NCBI GenBank assembly: GCA_902776645.1
Contig: CACYQT010000019.1
Span: forward strand, 1 to 49,209
DNA: 49,209 bases
Source: an uncultured bacterium
GTDB taxonomy: Bacteria > Verrucomicrobiota > Lentisphaeria > Oligosphaerales > Oligosphaeraceae
Reading direction: 5' to 3'
Shown: positions 34,383 through 43,155 of the stretch, piece after piece
Numbering within the stretch: the stretch's first letter is position 1
Layout of the letters: each line of letters opens with the position of its first letter
The notes under the pieces: generated by a model
What the model was told of the DNA's origin: nothing
What the model saw: only the letters and a program-made list of their open reading frames with translations
Database searches by the model: none
Program-made: the position numbers and the translations under genes

Positions 34383-34432
34383 ATCGTCAATTCATTTTCC
34401 ATGGTTCATTTTCAACTTTCACCATCACCCCC

Positions 34433-35041
34433 ATGCCATTCAACGAACTCATCCAAGCCCTCTCGCAACCGCCCGTCGCGCCACCCGCCCAATACACGCT
34501 CGGAACGCCGCTCTTCTTCGTCAACTATCTGGACGGGACAACTCCCGCCGAACCAGCCGTCGCCTGCCTGCGGCTTGTCGACGGCCATCTCAAGGCTTTC
34601 GCCGCCATGCGGGACTCCGTCATCCGCAATGACGCAACCCACGACAACGAGCACACTTGGGAAACTGGCGACGCCTTCGAGTTCTTCTTCCAGCCACGAT
34701 ATCGCGAAGACTACTACGAAGCCCATGTCACGCCGGAGCAAATACGGCTTCAGCTGCACCTTCAGGATTACCGCACATTCCGCGGCGTCCCCCATGAACA
34801 GAAAATCTGCGACATCGGACTCACGGCTAAAACACAAATTTTCCGCGACCGCAACCTTTGGCTCGCGGAAATGGACATTCCCTGCGCGGCCATGGGCATG
34901 GCCGTCGAACATGTCATCGGCTCACGATTCGTCTTCTCGCGATACAATTACGACTTCGACGGAAGCAAGCCGGCCATCACATCGACGCAAGTCTTTCCGA
35001 AAACGGCCCATTTTCCACCGTTATGGCATGTCATCGCATGA
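34433..35041 (+). CDS. CBM9-like carbohydrate-binding/sugar-processing protein
   Basis: 202 residues without a signal peptide. The beta-sandwich pattern of DOMON/CBM9-like proteins is visible: FVNYLDG, CLRLVDGHLKAFAAMRDS, WETGDAFEFFFQP, YEAHVTPEQIRLQLHL and WLAEMDIPCAAMG, ending in SRYNYDFDGSKPAITSTQVFP. WETGDAFEFFFQ is the most family-like motif. Such stand-alone proteins are common in Lentisphaerota-type genomes, and their role is unknown. It converges with the TPR-like gene, and the coding ends overlap by 11 bp (35031-35041). There is no strong ribosome-binding site before the ATG. Confidence 0.65.
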   Translation: MPFNELIQALSQPPVAPPAQYTLGTPLFFVNYLDGTTPAEPAVACLRLVDGHLKAFAAMRDSVIRNDATHDNEHTWETGDAFEFFFQPRYREDYYEAHVTPEQIRLQLHLQDYRTFRGVPHEQKICDIGLTAKTQIFRDRNLWLAEMDIPCAAMGMAVEHVIGSRFVFSRYNYDFDGSKPAITSTQVFPKTAHFPPLWHVIA

Positions 35042-35951
35042 ACAACGGATATTCGCGCCCTTGCATCGCACGGATGGAATACGTATCCCAGAACGGGTAA
35101 CCGCGCCATGCCTCCTGAACGCCGTTGACCAGTCCACCGACGAATCCGAGAGGAATCCCCACCACATACCGAAACGTCCCGACAACAGGTTCATCATGGC
35201 ACCAACGCAGGCCTGACACCATGACATCGCCACATTCACAGACGCCTTCGACCAGCATGTCTGGCAGAACGTTCAACGGAAACAGCGCCTTGGCGACAGG
35301 CGTGGAGCTTTTCGGCGGCGGCGGCAACTGGCCGCCAATGTCGCTGTTGTTTCGACGACAGTCATTAATACGCCCAATCACGTCCCCATCCCACGTCTTC
35401 CAGCCGTATGTCCAAGCGATTTCAGCGGCCGTAACGACCTTTTTGTCATCGTTCAAAAGAAAAAAGATTTCCGCCATTCGATACGCAACTTCCGCGACCG
35501 TCTCTTTGTTGCGATCATTCACGGGCTGGCAGTCTTCAATAATAGTCTCATACTGCTCCGCCGCCTTGCGGTAATAGGCCGTCGCCGTCCGTATGTCATT
35601 CGGGAACAGCCGCGCCGCCGCCATGAATGCTTCCGCCAAATGATGGCGGATGACGGCCCGTTCGCTTGCGAATCCGTTTTTTGTCCGAAGTTCCAACGCA
35701 CGCTGCAACAACGTGATGCTTTGGTTCAGCAGAACTGACGCCTCCTCAAGGCTGCCCGCCTTGAAGGCCTGCTCATAATAGAACCGCCCCGCCTCGACGC
35801 AGACATCCGCATCCTCCATGTCCACATGCCGTTCGTCGTTCGGCCCGAATTTATAGGTCGTCACAGTCGGCTTGCCAGACGGCGTCTGCGCAACAACCGT
35901 TGCGCAGACAAGCAGCAGAATTCCAATAAAATGCCTTTTTATGGTATTCAT
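35031..35951 (-). CDS. Exported TPR-like protein
   Basis: 306 residues. A signal peptide (MNTIKRHFIGILLLVCATVVAQ) is followed by helical repeats of TPR type (about 60-180): AGRFYYEQAFKAGSLEEASVLLNQS, ALELRTKNGFASERAVIRHHLAEAF, AYYRKAAEQYETIIED. The C-terminal part (about 215-306) has a short proline stretch and hydrophobic glycine-rich segments (GIPLGFVGGLVNG) that could insert in a membrane. No enzyme motif is seen. The start at 35951 begins the signal peptide; an upstream extension would be the 9-bp repeat and is rejected. It lies 64 bp after the large cytochrome-like gene in the same direction and probably shares its transcript. Confidence 0.7.
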   Translation of the reverse strand: MNTIKRHFIGILLLVCATVVAQTPSGKPTVTTYKFGPNDERHVDMEDADVCVEAGRFYYEQAFKAGSLEEASVLLNQSITLLQRALELRTKNGFASERAVIRHHLAEAFMAAARLFPNDIRTATAYYRKAAEQYETIIEDCQPVNDRNKETVAEVAYRMAEIFFLLNDDKKVVTAAEIAWTYGWKTWDGDVIGRINDCRRNNSDIGGQLPPPPKSSTPVAKALFPLNVLPDMLVEGVCECGDVMVSGLRWCHDEPVVGTFRYVVGIPLGFVGGLVNGVQEAWRGYPFWDTYSIRAMQGREYPLFMR

Positions 35952-35961
35952 TTCTTGCATT

Positions 35962-35988
35962 CTAGGGCTTCTAGGGCTTCTAGAGCTT
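35962..35988. repeat. Nonamer repeat, 3 x CTAG(G/A)GCTT
   Basis: Three 9-bp units just upstream of the TPR-like gene start, between it and the preceding gene. Too few units to judge instability. Confidence 0.7.
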
Positions 35989-36015
35989 CTAGAAACCATA
36001 AGCATTGTCTCTGCT

Positions 36016-39000
36016 TTAGCGCGAAGCGGTTTTCTGCGCATGCTTCACCCAGCAGACGCCGCAAACGCAGCGTTTCAGGCCGCATGTCCCGTCGTCGGGA
36101 GCATCGTCAGGACGCTTCACGCTTTCCCAAACAAGCTTCGCAAACTCCCTCCATTCAGGATCTTCCTTGCTCGTGAAGGCATGCTCCGTAATCTGCCCCC
36201 AGCCGCCCTGCTCGACGGGCAGCGCGATGTTCAGAATACGGCTCGCCGGAATGTTCACGACGTTTACCAGCGTGTCGAATGGCTCCTTCGACAGCTCTTC
36301 GCCGAAGCGTTTCGCGATGGCTTCGCGCAACGCCCTTTCGCCTTCGGCGTCGATCTGGCTGCCTTCGCCGCGGGAGAACGAATAGTCGCCGAAATACTGC
36401 ACGTTCAGATCCAGCCACGTGATGACCAGATTCAGGCTGTCCTTATCCTCCAGCAACGGCTTGCAATGGCCTTTCATCAGTTTCTTCATCAGATTGCTCG
36501 CATGGGAGAAATAGTCACGCGGCACACTGGAGCCTGTCTCCTGGTTGCGTTGCGCGAGACGGATACTGCCAGGAACCCTCATGATATTCATATACGACTG
36601 TGAATACGGCGTCCATGTCGGGCGGCGCTTATCCATGATGCCGCGCAAGTCCAGTTTTTCCGTCGCCTTGCCGAAGCCGTGGCAGCTGATGCAGTAGCGG
36701 TCCCACACGGGCTGCACGGAACGGACATAGCTGAAGCCGCCCGCATATTCCGTTCCCGGAACTGGTTTGATTTCATCAGGTTGCTTCATCGACATCGGAC
36801 GCGCGGGCGCCGTCTGCGAACGGTTTTCATGGCAGCCGACGCAGCTCAGCAGTTCGCCGCCCTGCACGTAGATGAACGACCGCATCGTCATGATCGCCTG
36901 TCCCGTTTCGTCCAACGCCTGCAGCTGCAACGGTTTGCCGGAAGGCAGATGGAAGAACGCGGAGCCGTCTTCGCGAACGGGCACGGTCCCTTCAACTTTC
37001 TTCGTGATTTCGTTGTCCGCCACGCTGCGGCTCGGGACGGACGCCGTCGGCTGGCAGATGATGGAATTGACGCGCAGCGCTTTCACCTTCGCGCCGAAAT
37101 CCATGCGGCCGATGTTCGCGTTCTGGATATAGACCAGGCCGGGCTTGTCGCTGTTCGCGGTTGCCAAGGCGGAACACAGATTCGGCGGCATGGGACGGCT
37201 CTGGATCGGAATCGGGCAGATGGAAGACATGTTCGGATCGACATAAATCTCTTCACGGCCGCCCATCGTGTCGATCAGCCAGATACGATAGGCGTTGACC
37301 GACTGGATGCCGCCTTCGAAGACGATCGGTTCTTCGGAACGCGCCACAAACGTAAGTTCTTCATTCAACGGCCACGGCGACGTAAACGGATGCTCTGTGC
37401 GGCCTTCGCCTTCCGGAAAGCGCTCTTCCGGCGTGATTCGCGTCAGCGGCTCGGGGCCGTCCTCGCCAAGCTTCTGGTCGATGTGGATGATGGAACCAGC
37501 CGTGTAGGAATGGTGGGCCATCGCCGTCGCAATGATTTTGTCCGAGCCCGGAATCAGCCGCGCCTCCGCGATCATGTAGGGGTTGCGCGTGTAGTTGCCG
37601 TAGAAATGGGCCGTTCCCGTGCCGTCGGGACGCATCGTCCAAAGGCTCTGGTAGATCGTGTCATGACGGTTGATGTAGTCCCACCGCGTGTAGATGATAC
37701 GGCCGTCCGCCAGAACGCTCGGATCCCATTCGTTCGCCTCGCCGTAGGAGAGCGGACGGATGTTCTTGCCGTCGCCGTCCATCCTGTAGAGGAAATAGGC
37801 GGGCGTGTAGCGGCCGCCGTGGCAACGCCCGAAGGATTGGCAACGCGTTGAAACAAAAGCAATTCCGCCATCCGGCAGATAGCATGGGTCGAAATCTTCG
37901 ATAAGCACCGTGTTGCGGTTGCCGACACGCGTCATCGGATCGTCCTTCGTGCCTGTAATCTGGCGGAGTCCGCTGCCGTCCACGCCAATTTCATAGATGA
38001 AGAAACGGCGGCGGTTGGCGTCCTTCTCCGAATGGTCGCAGTAGGAGAACAGGATCTTCTTGCCGTCGTAGGACAAGTCCGGATGGGCCACGCTGCCAAG
38101 CGGAAGCTTCCCTTCCAGAAGGACTTCCTCACGCGGCTTCGCGGATTTCCAGTCATGCAGGACGACCAGCCCTGCGCCCGGGCGGCTGCGGCGGCCAAGA
38201 TACTGGTCCACCATGTGGCTGTACGTCGTCGGCGGCTGCTTGTTAATCAACAAGTCGTTGAACGCCAACGCCGGATGTTTGAAGAGGATTTCACGGCGGA
38301 TGGCGCGGAGCTCCTTGCCGATCGTCGTCCAGTCACTCTTTCCTTCCGCATTCCGCTTCGCCTCGATCTGCTCGCGATAGGCGGCAAGCTTCTCAGCGTA
38401 GCCGTCCATCGGCGTCGCCTTCGCAACGTATTCCAACGTCCGTTCCGCCAACGCCATGATGCTGTCGATTTCGGACATCGAACTCAACGACTCACGCGCT
38501 GTGACATACAATTTCATGTATTCCAACTGGGGCGCCTTTTCATCGGCCTGCAACGCCGCAAGTCTGGCCGCGTAGCGCTGTCCGCTCCGCCCCTGCTTCG
38601 CCGCCAGCTCCTTGATGACGGGAATCAGTTTTGCCGACAAATTCTTGCGGTTTTCAATCACAAAACGATGGCCGCCGCCGATATGCAGATCCTGATTGAT
38701 CCAGCCCGCCACTTGCGGGAACTGCTCGTTCAATTTGTTCCAGCCCTCCATGGCAGCCCATGTCGCAGGACGCACCGCGTACAGCGAATATCCCATCCGC
38801 CAATCAGAGCTGCCACCAGCATTTTTGTCACAACCGCCGATGACCGTGAATTTCGTGTACTTTTTATCCAGCGCGAGGCAGATGTAGCTGTTCGCATGGG
38901 CGAACCACCCTTCATCATAATCCTTTCCGGCGATGTTCAGCTTCTGGTTGATTTCATTCTTGTTGATGCGAACCTTATCCCATTGCGCCCAAGAGCTTTT

Positions 39001-39327
39001 GATCTTAGCCGTGATCGCGGATTCCGTCGTGCCGTCAGCTTTTGTAAAAACAGGATTGACCCAGCAGGAATGGTCGCAGCCGTTGCTGTCGCCGCCGTCG
39101 TCCACAATCAGCCAAAGTTCATCCAATCCGGTCACATCCGCCGTCAGCGTGACAGGCCCCTCGGCCCGTTTGACATTCAGTTTGGCGTCCAACGGTTTCC
39201 ATGCGCTCGCCGGCAGGGCATCCATTTCCGCTATCACCTTGGCGCAAGCCTCCTCCCAGCCGTCGATCGGGCCGGCCATCAAACTTCCGCATATCGCCAA
39301 CAATATCAGCAAAAAGGCTCTTTTCAT
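36016..39327 (-). CDS. Large exported protein: NPCBM domain, beta-propeller and two CxxCH haem motifs (hydrazine-synthase-alpha-like)
   Basis: 1103 residues. A signal peptide (about 1-18) is followed by an NPCBM-like domain (about 30-185, VTLTADVTGLDELWLIVDDG, GGCDKNAGGSSDWRMGYSLYAV). Then come a helical stretch, a TolB/PD40-like propeller (about 385-720, DLSYDGKKILFSYCD, DGGIAFVSTRC, LADGRIIYTRWDY), and a C-terminal region with C829VGCH and C879ISCH, both c-type haem motifs. The order resembles the HZS_alpha family found widely in Planctomycetes-related genomes, of which only a few are real hydrazine synthases. A cysteine-rich tail (CGLKRCVCGVC) is odd. The start at 39327 is set by the signal peptide. 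No cytochrome c maturation genes are nearby. Redox role in the periplasm is inferred. Confidence 0.78.
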   Translation of the reverse strand: MKRAFLLILLAICGSLMAGPIDGWEEACAKVIAEMDALPASAWKPLDAKLNVKRAEGPVTLTADVTGLDELWLIVDDGGDSNGCDHSCWVNPVFTKADGTTESAITAKIKSSWAQWDKVRINKNEINQKLNIAGKDYDEGWFAHANSYICLALDKKYTKFTVIGGCDKNAGGSSDWRMGYSLYAVRPATWAAMEGWNKLNEQFPQVAGWINQDLHIGGGHRFVIENRKNLSAKLIPVIKELAAKQGRSGQRYAARLAALQADEKAPQLEYMKLYVTARESLSSMSEIDSIMALAERTLEYVAKATPMDGYAEKLAAYREQIEAKRNAEGKSDWTTIGKELRAIRREILFKHPALAFNDLLINKQPPTTYSHMVDQYLGRRSRPGAGLVVLHDWKSAKPREEVLLEGKLPLGSVAHPDLSYDGKKILFSYCDHSEKDANRRRFFIYEIGVDGSGLRQITGTKDDPMTRVGNRNTVLIEDFDPCYLPDGGIAFVSTRCQSFGRCHGGRYTPAYFLYRMDGDGKNIRPLSYGEANEWDPSVLADGRIIYTRWDYINRHDTIYQSLWTMRPDGTGTAHFYGNYTRNPYMIAEARLIPGSDKIIATAMAHHSYTAGSIIHIDQKLGEDGPEPLTRITPEERFPEGEGRTEHPFTSPWPLNEELTFVARSEEPIVFEGGIQSVNAYRIWLIDTMGGREEIYVDPNMSSICPIPIQSRPMPPNLCSALATANSDKPGLVYIQNANIGRMDFGAKVKALRVNSIICQPTASVPSRSVADNEITKKVEGTVPVREDGSAFFHLPSGKPLQLQALDETGQAIMTMRSFIYVQGGELLSCVGCHENRSQTAPARPMSMKQPDEIKPVPGTEYAGGFSYVRSVQPVWDRYCISCHGFGKATEKLDLRGIMDKRRPTWTPYSQSYMNIMRVPGSIRLAQRNQETGSSVPRDYFSHASNLMKKLMKGHCKPLLEDKDSLNLVITWLDLNVQYFGDYSFSRGEGSQIDAEGERALREAIAKRFGEELSKEPFDTLVNVVNIPASRILNIALPVEQGGWGQITEHAFTSKEDPEWREFAKLVWESVKRPDDAPDDGTCGLKRCVCGVCWVKHAQKTASR

Positions 39328-39472
39328 GATGGTATTCCTATGGTTTATGTAGCGCCGGCGTCCCCGCCGTCGGGAGATATTAAACAATATTGTAAAGAAA
39401 AATAATCTTTTTTTACCAAATTGCAATTTTTCAAGCCGATGGCGAGATGATTATTTACAAAAGAATTGGCAT

Positions 39473-40798
39473 TTAATTCTTTTTTATATCATCACTGCTA
39501 AAATGTGACAGTATTGGTGCAACAATCATGGCGACGACCGCCCCCACGCAGACGCTGGAGCTCAGCAGCGACTTCAGCCACGGCAACGCCTGGCAGCTGA
39601 TGTCCGGAACCATCTGGACGCCAAGCCCCGCCGTCAGTCCAACCGCCGCTATCAGAAGGTCATTGGACTTTTTGACGCTTTTGACGATCATCGTCAGCCC
39701 GACGTTCAGGAAATACGCCGCGGCAACCAGCATGCTGCCGCCGAGAACCGCCGCCGGCATCGCCGAAATCAACGCCGACAGTTTCGGCAAGAAACTCAGA
39801 AGCACCAGCATGGCGGCCACTTCGAAACCGACGACATGGTTCGTCACACCGCTCATCTGAGCGATGGCGATGTTGCCGCTGAACGATGTGTTCGCCGTCG
39901 TGCCGCCAAGCCCCGCCAGCAAACTGCCAATTCCATCCGCCAATAAACCGCCTGAAACTCGTTCATTTTCAACCTTTACGGGCTTTCCGTCGTTGCTGAC
40001 CATCGCGATGGCGTGGATGTCGCCGTACGTCTCCAGCGTCGTCAGAACATAGGCAATACCAAAGGGTAGCATCAATTCAAAGGAAAAGTCGGGCATGCCG
40101 TACCAGAATGGTTTCGGGCAGCCCAGCCAGCCGGCCTTCGCGACGGTGCCATAGGTCGCCATCCCCATGAAATGGCCTGCGATGTAGCCGACGATCAGAC
40201 CGAACACGATCGAGCCTGTCCGCAGGATTTTCCACGGCGAATACTGCGCCGCGAGAATGCACGCTATCGTAAACGTTCCCAGACAGATATGACGCCACAT
40301 CCCATAGTCCGGCCCGTAGCCGCCGCCGAATTGCTTCAGACTCACCGGAATGACCGCGCATGCCAGCAGCGTCACGATCACGCCGATCACGATAGGCGGC
40401 GCGATTTTCTTCAGATGCCGTGCGAACGGTGACAGGATGATCTCCAGGGGCGCCATCGCCATCGTCATGCCGAACACCATCGCCAGACCGCCCATCTTGC
40501 CCGCCATGATGGACGGCGCGATGAACATGCTGCTCGAGCCCATCATCAGCAAATAACCCGAGCCGATGAACGGCAACTTGCCACATTGCAGGCATGTGGA
40601 GATGCCGCTGACAAGAATCGCCATCGTCACGATCTGACGTTGCGACTCCGCGTCCGCCCCTATCGCCCGCGCGATGATCAACGGCACCATGACCAGCCCC
40701 GCGAACATCGACAGCGTCTGCTGCAACGCCGCCACCAACCGCAAACCGTTGCTCTCCCCCTGCCCCCATGACAAATGACCGTATTTGTTTTTTGACAT
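39473..40798 (-). CDS. NCS2 family uracil/xanthine permease
   Basis: 441 residues with about 12-14 membrane helices. ALQQTLSMFAGLVMVPLI opens the NCS2 fold. FGIAYVLTTLETYGDIHAIA and GGLLADGIGSLLAGLGGTTANTSFSGNIA carry the substrate-binding glutamate and the conserved QN-like NTS motif (TANTSFS). GVTNHVVGFEVAA and MPAAVLGGSML are later motifs. These proteins bring in uracil, xanthine or uric acid with protons. The start at 40798 (MSKNKYGH) has AGGTGG upstream; a start seven codons earlier is less likely. It lies 71 bp after the hydrolase-like gene in the same direction. Purine against pyrimidine preference cannot be decided. Confidence 0.9.
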   Translation of the reverse strand: MSKNKYGHLSWGQGESNGLRLVAALQQTLSMFAGLVMVPLIIARAIGADAESQRQIVTMAILVSGISTCLQCGKLPFIGSGYLLMMGSSSMFIAPSIMAGKMGGLAMVFGMTMAMAPLEIILSPFARHLKKIAPPIVIGVIVTLLACAVIPVSLKQFGGGYGPDYGMWRHICLGTFTIACILAAQYSPWKILRTGSIVFGLIVGYIAGHFMGMATYGTVAKAGWLGCPKPFWYGMPDFSFELMLPFGIAYVLTTLETYGDIHAIAMVSNDGKPVKVENERVSGGLLADGIGSLLAGLGGTTANTSFSGNIAIAQMSGVTNHVVGFEVAAMLVLLSFLPKLSALISAMPAAVLGGSMLVAAAYFLNVGLTMIVKSVKKSNDLLIAAVGLTAGLGVQMVPDISCQALPWLKSLLSSSVCVGAVVAMIVAPILSHFSSDDIKKN

Positions 40799-40869
40799 AA
40801 TCGCTAAAACCACCTGCACAATGAAAAATCAATCTCTTTATCCATCCTATCCCTTTCTATACCTTCATC

Positions 40870-43011
40870 TTACAGACCTCTTAAAATCCTCTTGCAGTTG
40901 AAGATCTTCTCCATCAGGCTGTTGCGCGTATAATAATAATGGTTGGACGCTTCAAAACCAATCCGCGAATCCGCCCGCATGACGGCCAGAAGTTCCTCCG
41001 CCAACGCCATTTCCTCCGTCACAATGGCTTTCATCGCGGCCTTGTCTCCCGCGTCGCGGCGGCGGACGAAGCAAATTTGCAGATACGTGCTTCTGAAATG
41101 GCAGTACGCCGCCTTCGCGACGCTCAGCAAATCATCCATATTCGCTTTGTCAACCGCCTTGGACGCAGCCGCTTGCAGATAATCCAGACCTTCCTTCCAG
41201 CCTTCGCTCAAAATCTTGAATTCGTTTTCGAAGACATCCTCCGGATAGAAATTTCCTCGCCATGATTTCAGATCATCGTAGGGGAAACCGACCATCGTCG
41301 CGCTGTAACCCGTTGGCTTGTCATATAAAATGTCATGAGGGCCGCAATTCTGCGGCGCCGTGTATATGGTCGCCGTGCTGTTGAACGGGAAATGACGGAA
41401 ACTCTCGTCGAATTTGTCGTATGCTTTCAACACCAATGGCGCGGCCGCTTCTCCAAAGTCTTCCCGCGCAATCTCTTCCTTGCTCTTGGATAGCAACCGG
41501 ATATTGCCGCCCGGATAACCGCCGAGCGTCCAGCTGAGCATGAAATTCTTCACGCCTTCCTTCCGCAGATTCGCCAAATGCTCCTCCACGAGTCCGGGCA
41601 CGGGAATGTACGGCACGGCGCTGAGCTCCCATGTGCAGTTCAACTGGACTTTCGCAACGGTTTCGACGCCCGCTTCGCGGGCTGTCTTCCACAGCTCCTT
41701 CGCCACAGGGCCTGGCCCGGGCTTCGATATTGAATAGTCCTGCACGACGCCTGCGTAGCCACCGACGTTCGTCGGCGTCAGCGTTTCACTAACGCATTGC
41801 AATTTAACGCCTTTCGGCAACATGCCGATCAAGTCTTTGTTCCATGGAGACGCCCATGCCCAGCTCCACGCGATGATCTCCGCGTCCGGTTTCGCCGCCC
41901 ATGCGCCGCGCGCAAACGCGCCGATGACGTCCGCAATGACCGCCGCCGGACCGCGCGGCGCGCAACGCGAACACGCCGGCGGATGCGCAATGCTCGACTT
42001 CGCCCAGCAGTTCGTCAGATTCTCCGACATCGTGATGCAGAACAGCCCGCCCAGATCCGGAACCTCCGTGAACAGCCGTTTCACGCCGTCTTCCAACATC
42101 TTAAGCACTTCCGGTTTGCTCGTGCACAACGTATACAGATCGGCAAAGGACGCATGGATGCCCTTCCACTCCGGATGATTCTCGAAGAACGCCGCAGGCA
42201 TCGCCCGCGGCTCGTTCAGATACAGCATCAGCTTGATGCCGCGGGCCGCCATCCGCTTCGACAGATTGCGCAGATTCTCCAGCCGCGTCTGCCAGCCCTC
42301 CGAATACGGCGTCTCGCCGAACCACGGAACTAGCGAATACAGAACCGCTTGCATCCACAATGCGTTGACGCCGTTCGCCGCATAGACGTCCAGCATGTTG
42401 TCCGGGAACGGATCCAGCTTCGCGTCGATCAGCGGATCGCCGTAAAGCGCTGAATACGAATACAGCATCCGCAGTTCCTTCGCATCGTTCGCAGGTTTCC
42501 GCCCGCGGGCGGAAATGCTCTGCAGGAAGCCGAACGGCGGTTCCTCCTTCAACGAAAGTCTGGAATAGACTTCGTCGCGAATGCAGCGCAGTTCCTCCGT
42601 CGCTTGAATCTGTTCCGTGGTAAGTTCCTTGTAGACAGGCTCTACCACGGTCGGTTTCATGCAACCGAGCTTGATCCAGAAGAAATCGTCTTCCCGCAGG
42701 ATGAAATCCAGTTTTTCCGCCGTCCAGTCCAGAAGCGTCAGAATCTGGTCGTACGACAGCAGATGCCAATTTTGGCGGATGATGGTCAAATAGCCACGCG
42801 TCAACCACTTGTCACATTGCGATTCATCCAGCGACAGCCCCATCATCCCTCCCGCCTGCAGCAGTTTTTCAGACGTCGTCCGCAAGGCTTTCGCAAGTCG
42901 TTCCAGCGGAACCATCCCCCAGTTGCGCCACAGCACGGCCTGCCATGTCGTCGGAAAATGACGGCATTCCACCGCCGGTTTCGTCGCGCCCATTTCCAAT
43001 GTGACTGCCAT
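40870..43011 (-). CDS. Cytoplasmic TIM-barrel hydrolase-like protein of unknown specificity
   Basis: 713 residues without a signal peptide. A helical N-terminal domain (about 1-160, TWQAVLWRNWGMVPLERLAKAL) leads to a probable (beta/alpha)8 barrel (about 190-560): NGVNALWMQAVLYSLVPW, RGIKLMLYLNEPRAMP, LGGLFCITMSENLTNCW, AEIIAWSWAWASPW and VKNFMLSWTLGGYPGGN. A helical C-terminal domain follows. The acid residues in LYLNEP and TMSENL suggest glycosidase-like catalysis, resembling GH20-like proteins only in layout. AGGAG lies before the start. A small hairpin (GGCGCCTCTT) is upstream. I do not recognise a named family. It sits with permease and other hydrolase-like genes. Confidence 0.6.
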   Translation of the reverse strand: MAVTLEMGATKPAVECRHFPTTWQAVLWRNWGMVPLERLAKALRTTSEKLLQAGGMMGLSLDESQCDKWLTRGYLTIIRQNWHLLSYDQILTLLDWTAEKLDFILREDDFFWIKLGCMKPTVVEPVYKELTTEQIQATEELRCIRDEVYSRLSLKEEPPFGFLQSISARGRKPANDAKELRMLYSYSALYGDPLIDAKLDPFPDNMLDVYAANGVNALWMQAVLYSLVPWFGETPYSEGWQTRLENLRNLSKRMAARGIKLMLYLNEPRAMPAAFFENHPEWKGIHASFADLYTLCTSKPEVLKMLEDGVKRLFTEVPDLGGLFCITMSENLTNCWAKSSIAHPPACSRCAPRGPAAVIADVIGAFARGAWAAKPDAEIIAWSWAWASPWNKDLIGMLPKGVKLQCVSETLTPTNVGGYAGVVQDYSISKPGPGPVAKELWKTAREAGVETVAKVQLNCTWELSAVPYIPVPGLVEEHLANLRKEGVKNFMLSWTLGGYPGGNIRLLSKSKEEIAREDFGEAAAPLVLKAYDKFDESFRHFPFNSTATIYTAPQNCGPHDILYDKPTGYSATMVGFPYDDLKSWRGNFYPEDVFENEFKILSEGWKEGLDYLQAAASKAVDKANMDDLLSVAKAAYCHFRSTYLQICFVRRRDAGDKAAMKAIVTEEMALAEELLAVMRADSRIGFEASNHYYYTRNSLMEKIFNCKRILRGL

Positions 43012-43155
43012 TGTACAATTCTCCTGCTATAACCATATAATATATGGCGACCTCTTCAAAAGAGGCGCCAAAATTCAAACCCATCATAATGTACCGTGCG
43101 TCAGTCGATGGTCAAATAATCACCAAAGATGCGCGCAGGTAAATAACGGATGCAA

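Noticed and set aside
36016..39327. True hydrazine synthase and anammox metabolism
   Set aside because: Only domain order is similar, and no other anammox genes appear. The family is broad.
38032..39405. Long plus-strand open frame of 457 codons
   Set aside because: It lies opposite the cytochrome-like gene and has no family-like motifs. The same reasoning removes the long plus-strand frames at 7090-8304, 36679-37851 and 47177-48649.
43020..43155. Small RNA between the hydrolase-like and ATPase genes
   Set aside because: A short hairpin (GGCGCCTCTT with its complement) is present, but I find no clear promoter or terminator pair around it.
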